From JBBKXP01 sp038251315 (GTDB taxonomy: Bacteria; Pseudomonadota; Alphaproteobacteria; Rhodobacterales; Rhodobacteraceae), in the NCBI GenBank assembly GCA_038251315.1, contig JBBSBK010000144.1:1-5676 (forward strand): 5,676 bases of DNA, read 5' to 3'. The translations under genes and the position numbers were made by a program. The notes under the pieces were generated by a model. The model was not told the origin of the DNA. It made no database searches and was given only the letters and a program-made list of their open reading frames with translations. Each line of letters begins with the position of its first letter. Within the stretch, counting starts at the first letter, position 1. Below, in pieces: positions 5,104-5,676 of the stretch.

Positions 5104-5676
5104 GGGGATGCGCCTTTCATAGGCTCATAGACCGACACCCCTACACCACCGATCAGCCGCCATTCCACGGCCTGCCAGCGTGACAGGGATACCGGCATGT
5201 TGTGTGGATCGGCCGCGAGGTAGGTTGGGGCATCGACCGCACCGCTGATCACCGGGATATGCTTGATGACGATGCGGTCAACCAACCCGGCGGCATACAA
5301 CCCATGCAGCAGGCGGCTGCCCCCCTCGACCATCAGACGCGCGATCCCGCACGCTTCCAGGCGTTTGGCCAGCAGCGCCAGATCGACAGTGGTGTCGCCG
5401 CACTCCATCAGAGTGACGCCCGGCGCGGCGGTCAGCCTGTCCCTCGTCGCTGTGGGCAGGTTTTCCGGCACTGCGAACAAGGTCGGAAAGCCATCGGTAA
5501 GGATGTAACTGTCCGGAGGAATGCGCCCGTCATTCGTCGGGATAACACGCAGCGGGTTCTGTCCGGCCGCGTGGCGGACTGTAAGCTGCGGGTTATCGAC
5601 ACGCACTGTTCCAGCGCCCACCATGATCGCATCATGCCGGGCGCGTTCCGCGTGGAACCATTGGCGCAGTTCTGCG
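5100..5676 (-). CDS. RibD-type pyrimidine reductase domain (5' end outside window)
   Basis: The frame is open to the right edge and ends at TGA 5102-5100, showing 191 C-terminal residues. Seen: ARHDAIMVGAGTVRVDNPQLTVR (visible residues 12-34, split here by its key elements DAIMVGAGT and DNPQLT), the NADPH/substrate loop typical of RibD_C and dihydrofolate-reductase-like enzymes. LMVEGGSRLLHGL (114-126) and LVDRIVIKHIPVISG (131-145) follow, the conserved C-terminal half. Known reaction: NADPH-dependent reduction of the ribosylamino side chain of the pyrimidine formed from GTP to a ribitylamino one. Whether a RibD deaminase domain precedes it cannot be seen. Internal ATGs (for example 5624) sit in the middle of the domain and are not the true start. 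It leads the visible operon, with a 4-bp overlap onto the diiron oxygenase gene. Pairing with a cyclohydrolase II homologue four genes downstream supports action on a related substrate. It is probably a paralogue devoted to this pathway rather than the housekeeping ribD (inference). Confidence 0.88.
   Translation of the reverse strand, partial: AELRQWFHAERARHDAIMVGAGTVRVDNPQLTVRHAAGQNPLRVIPTNDGRIPPDSYILTDGFPTLFAVPENLPTATRDRLTAAPGVTLMECGDTTVDLALLAKRLEACGIARLMVEGGSRLLHGLYAAGLVDRIVIKHIPVISGAVDAPTYLAADPHNMPVSLSRWQAVEWRLIGGVGVSVYEPMKGASP

Overview
The window looks like a piece of an alphaproteobacterial chromosome, most likely Rhodobacterales/Rhodobacteraceae. That view rests on GC-rich codon use, dense overlapping genes, and the recalled family resemblance of the CysJ-like reductase and ApbE pair at the left end. 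No rRNA, tRNA, CRISPR array, intact insertion sequence or phage gene was recognised.

Layout. On the + strand, 1-438 is the C-terminal NADPH-binding half of an FNR/CysJ-type flavoprotein reductase. It overlaps by 20 bp an ApbE-family FAD:protein FMN transferase (419-1363). A 554-bp non-coding stretch (1364-1917) follows, holding only a perfect hairpin-type inverted repeat and weak terminator-like and direct-repeat signals. Everything from 1918 to the right edge is one tightly packed minus-strand operon that converges on apbE. In transcription order it encodes a RibD-type pyrimidine reductase domain (5' end outside the window), a haem-oxygenase-like diiron oxygenase (HDO), an 85-residue Rieske [2Fe-2S] ferredoxin, a CDP-alcohol phosphatidyltransferase, and a URC1-type GTP cyclohydrolase II homologue. 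Three of the four junctions are 4-bp start/stop overlaps (ATGA, ATGA, GTGA) and the fourth is a 2-bp gap, so the five products are probably translationally coupled.

How the genes may work together. The left pair belongs to flavin redox chemistry: a flavoprotein reductase and an enzyme that attaches FMN covalently to a protein. The minus-strand operon is the notable part. It combines the first two chemistries of riboflavin-type metabolism (a cyclohydrolase that opens a nucleotide base ring, and a reductase that turns a ribosylamino pyrimidine into a ribitylamino one) with an oxidative enzyme of the N-oxygenase-type HDO superfamily, a probable dedicated Rieske electron donor, and an integral-membrane enzyme that moves a phosphatidyl or similar group from a CDP-alcohol to an acceptor alcohol. 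This is not a housekeeping riboflavin operon: no DHBP synthase, lumazine synthase or riboflavin synthase is visible, and the cyclohydrolase is of the uracil-catabolism (URC1) type. Nor is it a standard URC cluster, since no URC4/DUF1688 gene is seen. The best inference is a specialised pathway making an oxidised pyrimidine or pterin-like metabolite, possibly attached to a lipid. I do not recognise the five-gene set as a described system. The reaction order, substrate and product are not determined by the sequence.
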